Shown one piece after another: positions 36,801-50,482 of a stretch of DNA of 64,000 bases (position 1 is the stretch's first letter; every line of letters starts with the position of its first letter). The position numbers were made by a program, and so were the translations under genes. Location of the stretch: positions 1-64,000 of the forward strand of contig CAXKVV010002172.1 of NCBI GenBank assembly GCA_964058805.1, read 5' to 3'. This DNA is from Schoenoplectus triqueter (lineage: Eukaryota > Streptophyta > Magnoliopsida > Poales > Cyperaceae). The notes under the pieces are model-generated. The model had not been told where the DNA came from and ran no database searches. It saw nothing but the letters and a program-made list of their open reading frames with translations.

Positions 36801-36995
36801 TTAATATCCTACGATACTAATTTTTCATTAAAAAATAAGTAAGGTATATTAAAAACTGCCGTTCAAACGAGTTGTTTAAGATTTTTAACATTTTTTACCT
36901 CATAACTGCCTACAATTTCATGCAAATTAATATAATTACTCCTAATTATGCATATTATAATACTATCAAATTAAAATAGCGATATGAATATTCTA
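33701..36995. repeat. Long-range duplication in satellite B (offset about 16.78 kb), copy 1
   Basis: This block of about 3.3 kb matches 50483-53780. Equivalent monomer-A frames start at 33701/50483, 35163/51946 and 35895/52678, an offset of 16,782-16,783. Rare variants are shared: GAACGTTGAACGACAC (36252 and 53035), ACACCAATTTTTAGTAAAAC, TTCATTAAAAAATAAGTAAG and AAAATAGCGATATG. Confidence 0.88.
33834..36014. repeat. Tandem duplication of three HOR units (about 2,194 bp), copy 2
   Basis: This is the second copy of the 2,194-bp block. Identity is very high by eye, with single-base differences such as TATTGTAATAC (33294) against TATTATAATAC (35488). Part of this copy also matches 50.5-53.8 kb. 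Confidence 0.9.
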
Positions 36996-37000
36996 TTTAA
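36991..37000. other. 49-bp microhomology deletion in a C monomer
   Basis: The C monomer reads GAATATTCTATTTAAACAAG. Its duplicate at about 53770-53830 has GAATATTCTATGACACTTAT, then more sequence, then CTGCTATTTAAACAAG. Forty-nine bases between two CTAT copies are missing, leaving one CTAT. The duplicate block shows the ancestral state. Confidence 0.9.
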
Positions 37001-38728
37001 ACAAGTTGTTTGACTTTTTTAAAATTTTTGGCCGCATACATACACATAATTTCGTGAAAATTAATGTGATTACTCTTAATTATGTCTATTGTAGGATTGT
37101 CCAATTAACACATCGAAATGAATATCCCACGGCACTAATTTTTCATAAAACATAAGTAAAATACATTATAAACTACTGTTTAAACAAGTTATTTCAGTTT
37201 TTCAATATTTTTAGCCGCATAACTACAAATAATTTCGCGCAAATTAATATAATCACTCCAAATTATGCCTATTATAAAATTTTCCAATTAAAACTTTAAT
37301 ATGAACATTCTATGATGCTAATTTTGCACAAAACATAAGGAATATGTGTTAAAAACTGCTGTTTAAACAAGTTGTTTGAGATTTTCAAATTTTTCGCCGC
37401 CTAGCTACTCATAATTTCGTGAAAATTAATATAATTACTCCTAATTATGCCTATTATGAGGTTGTCCAATTAACACATCGAAATGAATATCCTACGATAC
37501 TAATTTTTCATAAAACATTAGTAAGGTATACTATAAACTGCTGTTCAAACGAGTTGTTTAAGATTTTTAACATTTTTTACCTCATAACTGCCTACAATTT
37601 CATGCAAATTAATATAATTACTCCTAATTATGCATATTATAATACTATCAAATTAAAATATCGATATGAATATTCTATGACACTTATTTTACACAAAACA
37701 TAAGTAAGATGCATTAAAAACTGCTATTTAAACAAGTTGTTTGACTTTTTTAAAATTTTTGGCCGCATAAATACACATAATTTCGTAAAATTTAATGTGA
37801 TTACTCTTAATTATGCCTATTGTAAGATTGTCCAATTAACACTTCGATATGAATATCCCACAACACTAATTTTTCGTAAAACATAAGTAAAATACATTAG
37901 AAACTACTGTTTAAACAAGTTATTTCAGTTTTTCAATATTTTTGGCCGCATAACTACAAATAATTTCGTGCAAATTAATATAATCACTCCTAATTATGCC
38001 TATTATAAGATTTTCCAATTAAAACTTTGATATGAACATTCTATGATGCTAATTTTGCACAAAACATAAGGAATATGTGTTAAAAACTGCAGTTTAAACA
38101 AGTTGTTTGAGATTTTCAAAATTTTTGGCCGCCTAGCTACTCATAATTTCGTCAAAATTAATATAATTACCCCTAATTATGCCTATTATGAGTTTGTCCA
38201 ATTAACACATCGAAATGAATATCCTACGATACTAATTTTTCATAAAACATAAGTAAGGTATATTAAAAACTGCTGTTCAAACGAGTTGTTTAAGATTTTT
38301 AACATTTTTTACCTCATAACTGCCTACAATTTCATGCAAATTAATATATTTACTCCTAATTATGCATATTATAATACTATCAAATTAAAATATCGATATG
38401 AATATTCTATGACACTTATTTTACACAAAACATAAGTAAGATGCATTAAAAACTGCTATTTAAACAAGTTGTTTGACTTTTTTAAAATTTTTGGCCGCAT
38501 AAATACACATAATTTCGTAAAAATTAATGTGATTACTCTTAATTATGCCTATTGTAAGATTGTCCAATTAACACATCGATATGAATATCCCACGACACTA
38601 ATTTTTCGTAAAACATAAGTAAAATACATTAGAAACTACTGTTTAAACAAGTTATTTCAGTTTTTCAATATTTTTGGCCGCATAACTACAAATAATTTCG
38701 TGCAAATTAATATAATCACTCCTAATTA

Positions 38729-41700
38729 TGCCTATTATAATATTTTCCAATTAAAACTTTGATATGAACATTCTATGATGCTAATTTTGCACAAAACATA
38801 AGGAATATGTGTTAAAAACTGCAGTTTAAACAAGTTGTTTGAGATTTTCAAAATTTTTGGCCGCCTAGCTACTCATAATTTCGTCAAAATTAATATAATA
38901 ACCCCTAATTATGCCTATTATGAGGTTGTCCAATTAACACATCGAAATGAATATCCTACGATACTAATTTTTCATAAAACATAAGTAAGGTATATTAAAA
39001 ACTGCTGTTCAAACGAGTTGTTTAAGATTTTTAACATTTTTTACCTCATAACTGCCTACAATTTCATTCAAATTAATATATTTACTCCTAATTATGCATA
39101 TTATAATACTATCGAATTAAAATATCGATATGAATATTCTATGACACTTATTTTACACAAAACATAAGTAAGATGCATTAAAAACTGCTATTTAAACAAG
39201 TTGTTTGACTTTTTTAAAATTTTTGGCCGCATAAATACACATAATTTCGTAAAAATTAATGTGATTACTCTTAATTATGTCTATTGTAGGATTGTCCAAT
39301 TAACACATCGAAATGAATATCCCACGACACTAATTTTTCATAAAACATAAGTAAAATACATTAGAAACTACTGTTTAAATAAGTTATTTCAGTTTTTCAA
39401 TATTTTTAGCCGCATAACTACAAATAATTTCGCGCAAATTAATATAATCACTCATAATTATGCCTATTATAAGATTTTCCAATTAAAACTTTGATATTAA
39501 CATTCTATGATGCTAATTTTGCACAAAACATAAGGAATATGTGTTAAAAACTGCAGTTTAAACAAGTTGTTTGAGATTTTCAAAATTTTTGGCCGCCTAG
39601 CTACTCATAATTTCGTCAAAATTAATATAATTACCCCTAATTATGTCTATTATGAGGTTGTCCAATTAACACATCGAAATGAATATCCTACGATACTAAT
39701 TTTTCATAAAACATAAGTAAGGTATATTAAAAACTGCTGTTCAAACGAGTTTTTTAAGATTTTTAACATTTTTTACCTCATAACTGCCTACAATTTCATG
39801 CAAATTAATATAATTACTCCTAATTATGCATATTATAATACTATCAAATTAAAATATCGATATGAATATTCTATGACACTTATTTTACACAAAACATAAG
39901 TAAGATGCATTAAAAACTGCTATTTAAACAAGTTGTTTGACTTTTTTAAAATTTTTGGCCGCATAAATACACATAATTTCGTAAAAATTAATGTGATTAC
40001 TCTTAATTATGCCTATTGTAAGATTGTCCAATTAACACTTCGATATGAATATCCCACGACACTAATTTTTCGTAAAACATAAGTAAAATACATTAGAAAC
40101 TACTGTTTAAACAAGTTATTTCAGTTTTTCAATATTTTTGGCCGCATAACTACAAATAATTTCGTGCAAATTAATATAATCACTCCTAATTATGCCTATT
40201 ATAAGATTTTCCAATTAAAACTTTGATATGAACATTCTATGATGCTAATTTTGCACAAAACATAAGGAATATGTGTTAAAAACTGCAGTTTAAACAAGTT
40301 GTTTGAGATTTTCAAAATTTTTGGCCGCCTAGCTACTCATAATTTCGTCAAAATTAATATAATTACCCCTAATTATGCCTATTATGAGTTTGTCCAATTA
40401 ACACATCGAAATGAATATCCTACGATACTAATTTTTCATAAAACATAAGTAAGGTATATTAAAAACTGCTGTTCAAACGAGTTGTTTAAGATTTTTAACA
40501 TTTTTTACCTCATAACTGCCTACAATTTCATGCAAATTAATATATTTACTCCTAATTATGCATATTATAATACTATCGAATTAAAATATCGATATGAATA
40601 TTCTATGACACTTATTTTACACAAAACATAAGTAAGATGCATTAAAAACTGCTATTTAAACAAGTTGTTTGACTTTTTTAAAAATTTTGGCCGCATAAAT
40701 ACACATAATTTCGTAAAAATTAATGTGATTACTCTTAATTATGTCTATTATAAGATTGTCCAATTAACACATCGAAATGAATATCCCACGACACTAATTT
40801 TTCATAAAACATAAGTAAAATACATTAGAAACTACTGTTTAAACAAGTTATTTCAGTTTTTCAATATTTTTAGCCGCATAACTACAAATAATTTCGTGCA
40901 AATTAATATAATCACTCCAAATTATGCCTATTATAAAATTTTCCAATTAAAACTTTGATATGAACATTCTATGATGCTAATTTTGCACAAAACATAAGAA
41001 ATATGTGTTAAAAACTGCTGTTTAAACAAGTTGTTTTAGATTTTCAAATTTTTCGCCGCCTAGCTACTCATAATTTCGTGAAAATTAATATAATTACTCC
41101 TAGTTATGCCTATTATGAAGTTGTCCAATTAACACATCAAAATGAATATCCTACGATACTAATTTTTCATAAAACATAAGTAAGGTATACTAAAAACTGC
41201 TGTTCAAACGAGTTGTTTAAGATTTTTAACATTTTTTACCTCATAACTGCCTACAATTTCATGCAAATTAATATAATTACTCCTAATTATGCATATTATA
41301 ATACTATCGAATTAAAATATCGATATGAATATTCTATGACACTTATTTTACACAAAACATAAGTAAGATGCATTAAAAACTGCTATTTAAATAAGTTGTT
41401 TGACTTTTTCAAAAATTTTGGCCGCATACATACACATAATTTCGTGAAAATGAATGTGATTACTCTTAATTATGCCTATTGTAAGATTGTCCAATTAACA
41501 CTTCGATATGAATATCCCACGACACTAATTTTTCGTAAAACATAAGTAAAATACATTACAAACCACTATTTAAACAAGTTATTTCAGTTTTTTAATATTT
41601 TTGGCAGCATAACTACAAATAATTTCGTGCAAATTAATATAATCACTCCTAATTATGCCTATTATAAGATTTTCCAATTAAAACTTTGATATTAACATTC

Positions 41701-41830
41701 TATGATACTAATTTTGCACAAAACATAAGGAATATGTGTTAAAAACTGCAGTTTAAACAAGTTGTTTGAGATTTTCAAAATTTTTGGCCGCCTAGCTATA
41801 CATAATTTCGTCAAAATTAATATAATTACT
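38729..41830. repeat. Long-range duplication in satellite B (offset about 20.49 kb), copy 1
   Basis: This matches 59218-62320. Shared rare variants are TATTATAATATTTTCC (38733 and 59222), ATAATAACCCCTAATTATG, CAATTTCATTCAAATTAAT, AATTTCGCGCAAATTAAT, CATAAGAAATATGTG (40993 and 61482) and TTAGATTTTCAAATTTTTCG. Only scattered single-base differences were noticed. Confidence 0.9.
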
Positions 41831-42480
41831 CCTAATTATGCCTATTATGAGGTTGTCCAATTAACACATCGAAATGAATATCCTACGATACTAATTTTTC
41901 ATAAAACATAAGTAAGGTATATTAAAAACTGCTGTTCAAACGAGTTGTTTAAGATTTTTAACATTTTTTACCTCATAACTGCCTACAATTTCATGCAAAT
42001 TAATATAATTACTCCTAATTATGCATATTATAATACTATCAAATTAAAATATCGATATGAATATTCTATGACACTTATTTTACACAAAACATAAGTAAGA
42101 TGCATTAAAAACTGCTATTTAAACAAGTTGTTTGACTTTTTTAAAAATTTTGGCCGCATAAATACACATAATTTCGTAAAAATTAATGTGATTACTCTTA
42201 ATTATGCCTATTGTAAGATTGTCCAATTAACACTTCGATATGAATATCCCACGACACTAATTTTTCATAAAACATAAGTAAAATACATTAGAAACTACTG
42301 TTTAAACAAGTTATTTCAGTTTTTCAATATTTTTGGCCGCATAACTACAAATAATTTCGTGCAAATTAATATAATCACTCCTAATTATGCCTATTATAAG
42401 ATTTTCCAATTAAAACTTTGATATGAACATTCTATGATGCTAATTTTGCACAAAACATAAGGAATATGTGTTAAAAACTG
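40400..42480. repeat. Three-HOR tandem duplication (about 2,195 bp), copy 1
   Basis: Rare variants are repeated 2,195 bases to the right: CATAAGAAATATGTG at 40993 and 43188, GAATGTGATTACTC with AAAATG before it, CATTACAAACCACTATTTAA, and GATATTAACATTCTATGATA. Copy limits are set where shared variants stop. Confidence 0.88.
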
Positions 42481-42594
42481 CAGTTTAAACAAGTTGTTTG
42501 AGATTTTCAAAATTTTTGGCCGCCTAGCTATACATAATTTCGTCAAAATTAATATAATTACTCCTAATTATGCCTATTATGAGGTTGTCCAATT

Positions 42595-44675
42595 AACACA
42601 TCGAAATGAATATCCTACGATACTAATTTTTCATAAAACATAAGTAAGGTATATTAAAAACTGCTGTTCAAACGAGTTGTTTAAGATTTTTAACATTTTT
42701 TACCTCATAACTGCCTACAATTTCATGCAAATTAATATATTTACTCCTAATTATGCATATTATAATACTATCAAATTAAAATATCGATATGAATATTCTA
42801 TGACACTTATTTTACACAAAACATAAGTAAGATGCATTAAAAACTGCTATTTAAACAAGTTGTTTGACTTTTTTAAAAATTTTGGCCGCATAAATACACA
42901 TAATTTCGTAAAAATTAATGTGATTACTCTTAATTATGTCTATTATAAGATTGTCCAATTAACACATCGAAATGAATATCCCACGACACTAATTTTTCAT
43001 AAAACATAAGTAAAATACATTAGAAACTACTGTTTAAACAAGTTATTTCAGTTTTTCAATATTTTTAGCCGCATAACTACAAATAATTTCGTGCAAATTA
43101 ATATAATCACTCCAAATTATGCCTATTATAAAATTTTCCAATTAAAACTTTGATATGAACATTCTATGATGCTAATTTTGCACAAAACATAAGAAATATG
43201 TGTTAAAAACTGCTGTTTAAACAAGTTGTTTTAGATTTTCAAATTTTTCGCCGCCTAGCTACTCATAATTTCGTGAAAATTAATATAATTACTCCTAGTT
43301 ATGCCTATTATGAAGTTGTCCAATTAACACATCAAAATGAATATCCTACGATACTAATTTTTCATAAAACATAAGTAAGGTATACTAAAAACTGCTGTTC
43401 AAACGAGTTGTTTAAGATTTTTAACATTTTTTACCTCATAACTGCCTACAATTTCATGCAAATTAATATAATTACTCCTAATTATGCATATTATAATACT
43501 ATCGAATTAAAATATCGATATGAATATTCTATGACACTTATTTTACACAAAACATAAGTAAGATGCATTAAAAACTGCTATTTAAATAAGTTGTTTGACT
43601 TTTTCAAAAATTTTGGCCGCATACATACACATAATTTCGTGAAAATGAATGTGATTACTCTTAATTATGCCTATTGTAAGATTGTCCAATTAACACTTCG
43701 ATATGAATATCCCACGACACTAATTTTTCGTAAAACATAAGTAAAATACATTACAAACCACTATTTAAACAAGTTATTTCAGTTTTTTAATATTTTTGGC
43801 AGCATAACTACAAATAATTTCGTGCAAATTAATATAATCACTCCTAATTATGCCTATTATAAGATTTTCCAATTAAAACTTTGATATTAACATTCTATGA
43901 TACTAATTTTGCACAAAACATAAGGAATATGTGTTAAAAACTGCAGTTTAAACAAGTTGTTTGAGATTTTCAAAATTTTTGGCCGCCTAGCTATACATAA
44001 TTTCGTCAAAATTAATATAATTACTCCTAATTATGCCTATTATGAGGTTGTCCAATTAACACATCGAAATGAATATCCTACGATACTAATTTTTCATAAA
44101 ACATAAGTAAGGTATATTAAAAACTGCTGTTCAAACGAGTTGTTTAAGATTTTTAACATTTTTTACCTCATAACTGCCTACAATTTCATGCAAATTAATA
44201 TAATTACTCCTAATTATGCATATTATAATACTATCAAATTAAAATATCGATATGAATATTCTATGACACTTATTTTACACAAAACATAAGTAAGATGCAT
44301 TAAAAACTGCTATTTAAACAAGTTGTTTGACTTTTTTAAAAATTTTGGCCGCATAAATACACATAATTTCGTAAAAATTAATGTGATTACTCTTAATTAT
44401 GCCTATTGTAAGATTGTCCAATTAACACTTCGATATGAATATCCCACGACACTAATTTTTCATAAAACATAAGTAAAATACATTAGAAACTACTGTTTAA
44501 ACAAGTTATTTCAGTTTTTCAATATTTTTGGCCGCATAACTACAAATAATTTCGTGCAAATTAATATAATCACTCCTAATTATGCCTATTATAAGATTTT
44601 CCAATTAAAACTTTGATATGAACATTCTATGATGCTAATTTTGCACAAAACATAAGGAATATGTGTTAAAAACTG
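42595..44675. repeat. Three-HOR tandem duplication (about 2,195 bp), copy 2
   Basis: This is the second copy of the block at 40400-42480. It diverges after about 44675, where the A monomer has CTGCTG in place of CTGCAG. Confidence 0.88.
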
Positions 44676-46249
44676 CTGTTTAAACAAGTTGTTTGAGATT
44701 TTCAAAATTTTTGGCCGCCTAGCTACTCATAATTTCATGAAAATTAATATAATTACTCCTAATTATGCCTATTATGAGGATGTCCAATTAACAAATCGCA
44801 ATGAATATCCTACGATACTAATTTTTCATAAAACATAAGTAAGGTATATTAGAAACTGCTGTTCAAACGAGTTGTTTAAGATTTTTAACTTTTTTTACCT
44901 CATAACTGCATATAATTTCATGCAAATTAATATAATTACACCTAATTATGCATATTATAATACTATCAAATTAAAATATTGATATGAATATTCTATGACA
45001 CTTATTTTACACAAAACATAAGTAAGATGCATTAAAAACTGCCATTTAAACGAGTTGTTTGACTTTTTTAAAAATTTTGGCCGCATAAATACACATAATT
45101 TCATGAAAATTAATGTGATTACTCTTAATTATGCCTATTGTAAGATTGTCCAATTAACACATCGATATGAATATCCCACGACACTAATTTTTCGTAAAAC
45201 ATAAGTAAAATACATTAGAAACTACTGTTTAAACAAGTTATTTCAGTTTTTCAATATTTTTGGCCGCATAACTACAAATAATTTCGTGCAAATTAATATA
45301 ATCACTCCTAATTATGCCTATTATAAGATTTTCCAATTAAAACTTTGATATGAACATTCTATGATGCTAATTTTGCACAAAACATAAGGAATATGTGTTA
45401 AAAACTGCAGTTTAAACAAGTTGTTTGAGATTTTCAAAATTTTTGGCCGCCTAGCTACTCATAATTTCATGAAAATTAATATAATTACTCCTAATTATGC
45501 CTATTATGAGGATGTCCAATTAACAAATCGCAATGAATATCCTACGATACTAATTTTTCATAAAACATAAGTAAGGTATATTAAAAACTGCTGTTCAAAC
45601 GAGTTTTTTAAGATTTTTAACATTTTTTACCTCATAACTGCCTACAATTTCATGCAAATTAATATAATTACTCCTAATTATGCATATTATAATACTATCA
45701 AATTAAAATATCGATATGAATATTCTATGACACTTATTTTACACAAAACATAAGTAAGATGCATTAAAAACTGCTATTTAAACAAGTTGTTTGACTTTTT
45801 TAAAATTTTTGGCCGCATAAATACACATAATTTCGTAAAAATTAATGTGATTACTCTTAATTATGCCTATTGTAAGATTGTCCAATTAACACTTCGATAT
45901 GAATATCCCACGACACTAATTTTTCGTAAAACATAAGTAAAATACATTAGAAACTACTGTTTAAACAAGTTATTTCAGTTTTTCAATATTTTTGGCCGCA
46001 TAACTACAAATAATTTCGTGCAAATTAATATAATCACTCCTAATTATGCCTATTATAAGATTTTCCAATTAAAACTTTGATATGAACATTCTATGATGCT
46101 AATTTTGCACAAAACATAAGGAATATGTGTTAAAAACTGCAGTTTAAACAAGTTGTTTGAGATTTTCAAAATTTTTGGCCGCCTAGCTACTCATAATTTC
46201 GTCAAAATTAATATAATTACCCCTAATTATGCCTATTATGAGTTTGTCC

Positions 46250-48330
46250 AATTAACACATCGAAATGAATATCCTACGATACTAATTTTTCATAAAACAT
46301 AAGTAAGGTATATTAAAAACTGCTGTTCAAACGAGTTGTTTAAGATTTTTAACATTTTTTACCTCATAACTGCCTACAATTTCATGCAAATTAATATATT
46401 TACTCCTAATTATGCATATTATAATACTATCGAATTAAAATATCGATATGAATATTCTATGACACTTATTTTACACAAAACATAAGTAAGATGCATTAAA
46501 AACTGCTATTTAAACAAGTTGTTTGACTTTTTTAAAAATTTTGGCCGCATAAATACACATAATTTCGTAAAAATTAATGTGATTACTCTTAATTATGTCT
46601 ATTATAAGATTGTCCAATTAACACATCGAAATGAATATCCCACGACACTAATTTTTCATAAAACATAAGTAAAATACATTAGAAACTACTGTTTAAACAA
46701 GTTATTTCAGTTTTTCAATATTTTTAGCCGCATAACTACAAATAATTTCGTGCAAATTAATATAATCACTCCAAATTATGCCTATTATAAAATTTTCCAA
46801 TTAAAACTTTGATATGAACATTCTATGATGCTAATTTTGCACAAAACATAAGAAATATGTGTTAAAAACTGCTGTTTAAACAAGTTGTTTTAGATTTTCA
46901 AATTTTTCGCCGCCTAGCTACTCATAATTTCGTGAAAATTAATATAATTACTCCTAGTTATGCCTATTATGAAGTTGTCCAATTAACACATCGAAATGAA
47001 TATCCTACGATACTAATTTTTCATAAAACATAAGTAAGGTATACTAAAAACTGCTGTTCAAACGAGTTGTTTAAGATTTTTAACATTTTTTACCTCATAA
47101 CTGCCTACAATTTCATGCAAATTAATATAATTACTCTTAATTATGCATATTATAATACTATCGAATTAAAATATCGATATGAATATTCTATGACACTTAT
47201 TTTACACAAAACATAAGTAAGATGCATTAAAAACTGCTATTTAAATAAGTTGTTTGACTTTTTCAAAAAATTTGGCCGCATACATACACATAATTTCGTG
47301 AAAATGAATGTGATTACTCTTAATTATGCCTATTGTAAGATTGTCCAATTAACACTTCGATATGAATATCCCACGACACTAATTTTTCGTAAAACATAAG
47401 TAAAATACATTACAAACTACTATTTAAACAAGTTATTTCAGTTTTTTAATATTTTTGGCAGCATAACTACAAATAATTTCGTGCAAATTAATATAATCAC
47501 TCCTAATTATGCCTATTATAAGATTTTCCAATTAAAACTTTGATATTAACATTCTATGATACTAATTTTGCACAAAACATAAGGAATATGTGTTAAAAAC
47601 TGCAGTTTAAACAAGTTGTTTGAGATTTTCAAAATTTTTGGCCGCCTAGCTATACATAATTTCGTCAAAATTAATATAATTACCCCTAATTATGCCTATT
47701 ATGAGGTTGTCCAATTAACACATCGAAATGAATATCCTACGATACTAATTTTTCATAAAACATAAGTAAGGTATATTAAAAACTGCTGTTCAAACGAGTT
47801 GTTTAAGATTTTTAACATTTTTTACCTCATAACTGCCTACAATTTCATGCAAATTAATATAATTACTCCTAATTATGCATATTATAATACTATCAAATTA
47901 AAATATCGATATGAATATTCTATGACACTTATTTTACACAAAACATAAGTAAGATGCATTAAAAACTGCTATTTAAACAAGTTGTTTGACTTTTTTAAAA
48001 ATTTTGGCCGCATAAATACACAGAATTTCGTAAAAATTAATGTGATTACTCTTAATTATGCCTATTGTAAGATTGTCCAATTAACACTTCGATATGAATA
48101 TCCCACGACACTAATTTTTCATAAAACATAAGTAAAATACATTAGAAACTACTGTTTAAACAAGTTATTTCAGTTTTTCAATATTTTTGGCCGCATAACT
48201 ACAAATAATTTCGTGCAAATTAATATAATCACTCCTAATTATGCCTATTATAAGATTTTCCAATTAAAACTTTGATATGAACATTCTATGATGCTAATTT
48301 TGCACAAAACATAAGGAATATGTGTTAAAA
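46250..48330. repeat. Three-HOR block, third copy
   Basis: This carries the same run of rare variants as the two copies at 40.4-44.7 kb (CATAAGAAATATGTG at 46847, CATTACAAACTACTATTTAA and GATATTAACATTCTATGATA). It lies 3,659 bases (five HOR units) after copy 2. A fourth partial match lies at 61.2-62.3 kb. Confidence 0.87.
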
Positions 48331-50482
48331 ACTGCTGTTTAAACAAGTTGTTTGAGATTTTCAAATTTTTGGCCGCCTAGCTACTCATAATTTCATGAAA
48401 ATTAATATAATTACTCCTAATTATGCCTATTATGAGGATGTCCAATTAACAAATCGCAATGAATATCCTACGATACTAATTTTTCATAAAACATAAGTAA
48501 GGTATATTAGAAACTGCTGTTCAAACGAGTTGTTTAAGATTTTTAACTTTTTTTACCTCATAACTGCATATAATTTCATGCAAATTAATATAATTACTCC
48601 TAATTATGCATATTATAATACTATCAAATTAAAATATTGATATGAATATTCTATGACACTTATTTTACACAAAACATAAGTAAGATGCATTAAAAACTGC
48701 CATTTAAACGAGTTGTTTGACTTTTTTAAAAATTTTGGCCGCATAAATACACATAATTTCATGAAAATTAATGTGATTACTCTTAATTATGCCTATTGTA
48801 AGATTGTCCAATTAACACTTCGATATGAATATCCCACGACACTAATTTTTCGTAAAACATAAGTAAAATACATTACAAACTACTATTTAAACAAGTTATT
48901 TCAGTTTTTTAATATTTTTGGCAGCATAACTACAAATAATTTCGTGCAAATTAATATAATCACTCCTAATTATGCCTATTATAAGATTTTCCAATTAAAA
49001 CTTTGATATGAACATTCTATGATGCTAATTTTGCACAAAACATAAGGAATATGTGTTAAAAACTGCAGTTTAAACAAGTTGTTTGAGATTTTCAAAATTT
49101 TTGGCCGCCTAGCTACTCATAATTTCGTCAAAATTAATATAATTACCCCTAATTATGTCTATTATGAGGTTGCCCAATTAACACATCGAAATGAATATCC
49201 TACGATACTAATTTTTCATAAAACATAAGTAAGGTATATTAAAAATTGCTGTTCAAACGAGTTGTTTAAGATTTTTAACATTTTTTACCTCATAACTGCC
49301 TACAATTTCATGCAAATTAATATAATTACTCCTAATTATGCATATTATAATACTATCGAATTAAAATATCGATATGAATATTCTATGACACTTATTTTAC
49401 ACAAAACATAAGTAAGATGCATTAAAAACTGCTATTTAAACAAGTTGTTTGACTTTTTTAAAAATTTTGGCCGCATAAATACACATAATTTCGTGAAAAT
49501 TAATGTGATTACTCTTAATTATGCCTATTGTAAGATTGTCCATTTAACACTTCGATATGAATATCCCACGACACTAATTTTTCATAAGACATAAGTAAAA
49601 TACATTAGAAACTACTGTTTAAACAAGTTATTTCAGTTTTTCAATATTTTTAGCCGCATAACTACAAATAATTTCGTGCAAATTAATATAATCACTCCAA
49701 ATTATGCCTATTATAAAATTTTCCAATTAAAACTTTGATATGAACATTCTATGATGCTAATTTTGCACAAAATAGAAGGAATATGTGTTAAAAACTGCTG
49801 TTTAAACAAGTTGTTTGAGATTTTCAAAATTTTTGGCCGCCTAGCTACTCATAATTTCGTGAAAATTAATATAATTACTCCTAATTATGCCTATTATGAG
49901 GTTGTCCAATTAACACATCAAAATGAATATCCTACGATACTAATTTTTCATAAAACATAAGTAAGGTATATTAAAAACTGCTGTTCAAATGAGTTATTTA
50001 AGATTTTTAACATTTTTTGCCTCATAACTGCATACAATTTCATGCAAATTAATATAATTACTCCTAATTTTGCATATTATAATACTATCGAATTAAAATA
50101 TCCATATGAATATTCAATGGCACTTATTTTAAACAAAACATAAGTAAGATGCGTTAAAAACTGTTATTTAAACAAGTTGTTTGACTTTTGAAAAAATTTT
50201 GGCCGCATAAATACACATAATTTCGTGAAAATTAATGTGATTACTCTTAATTATGCCTATTGTAAGATTGTCCAATTAACACTTCGATATGAATATCCCA
50301 CGACACTAATTTTTCGTAAAACATAAGTAAAATACATTAGAAACTACTGTTTAAACAAGTTATTTCAGTTTTTCAATATTTTTGGCCGCATAACTACAAA
50401 TAATTTCGTGCAAATTAATATAATCACTCCAAATTCTACCTATTATAAAATTTTCCAATTAAAACTTTGATATGAACATTCA

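Larger units (their letters stand above)
37290..49700. repeat. Satellite B domain with only C-type third monomers
   Basis: Over about 12 kb every third monomer is type C, and most A monomers carry CATAAGG with an AAACTGCAGTTTAAAC variant. C' monomers, common on both sides, are absent. The domain is internally built from repeated multi-HOR blocks. The sequence type returns at 57.0-64.0 kb. Confidence 0.85.
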
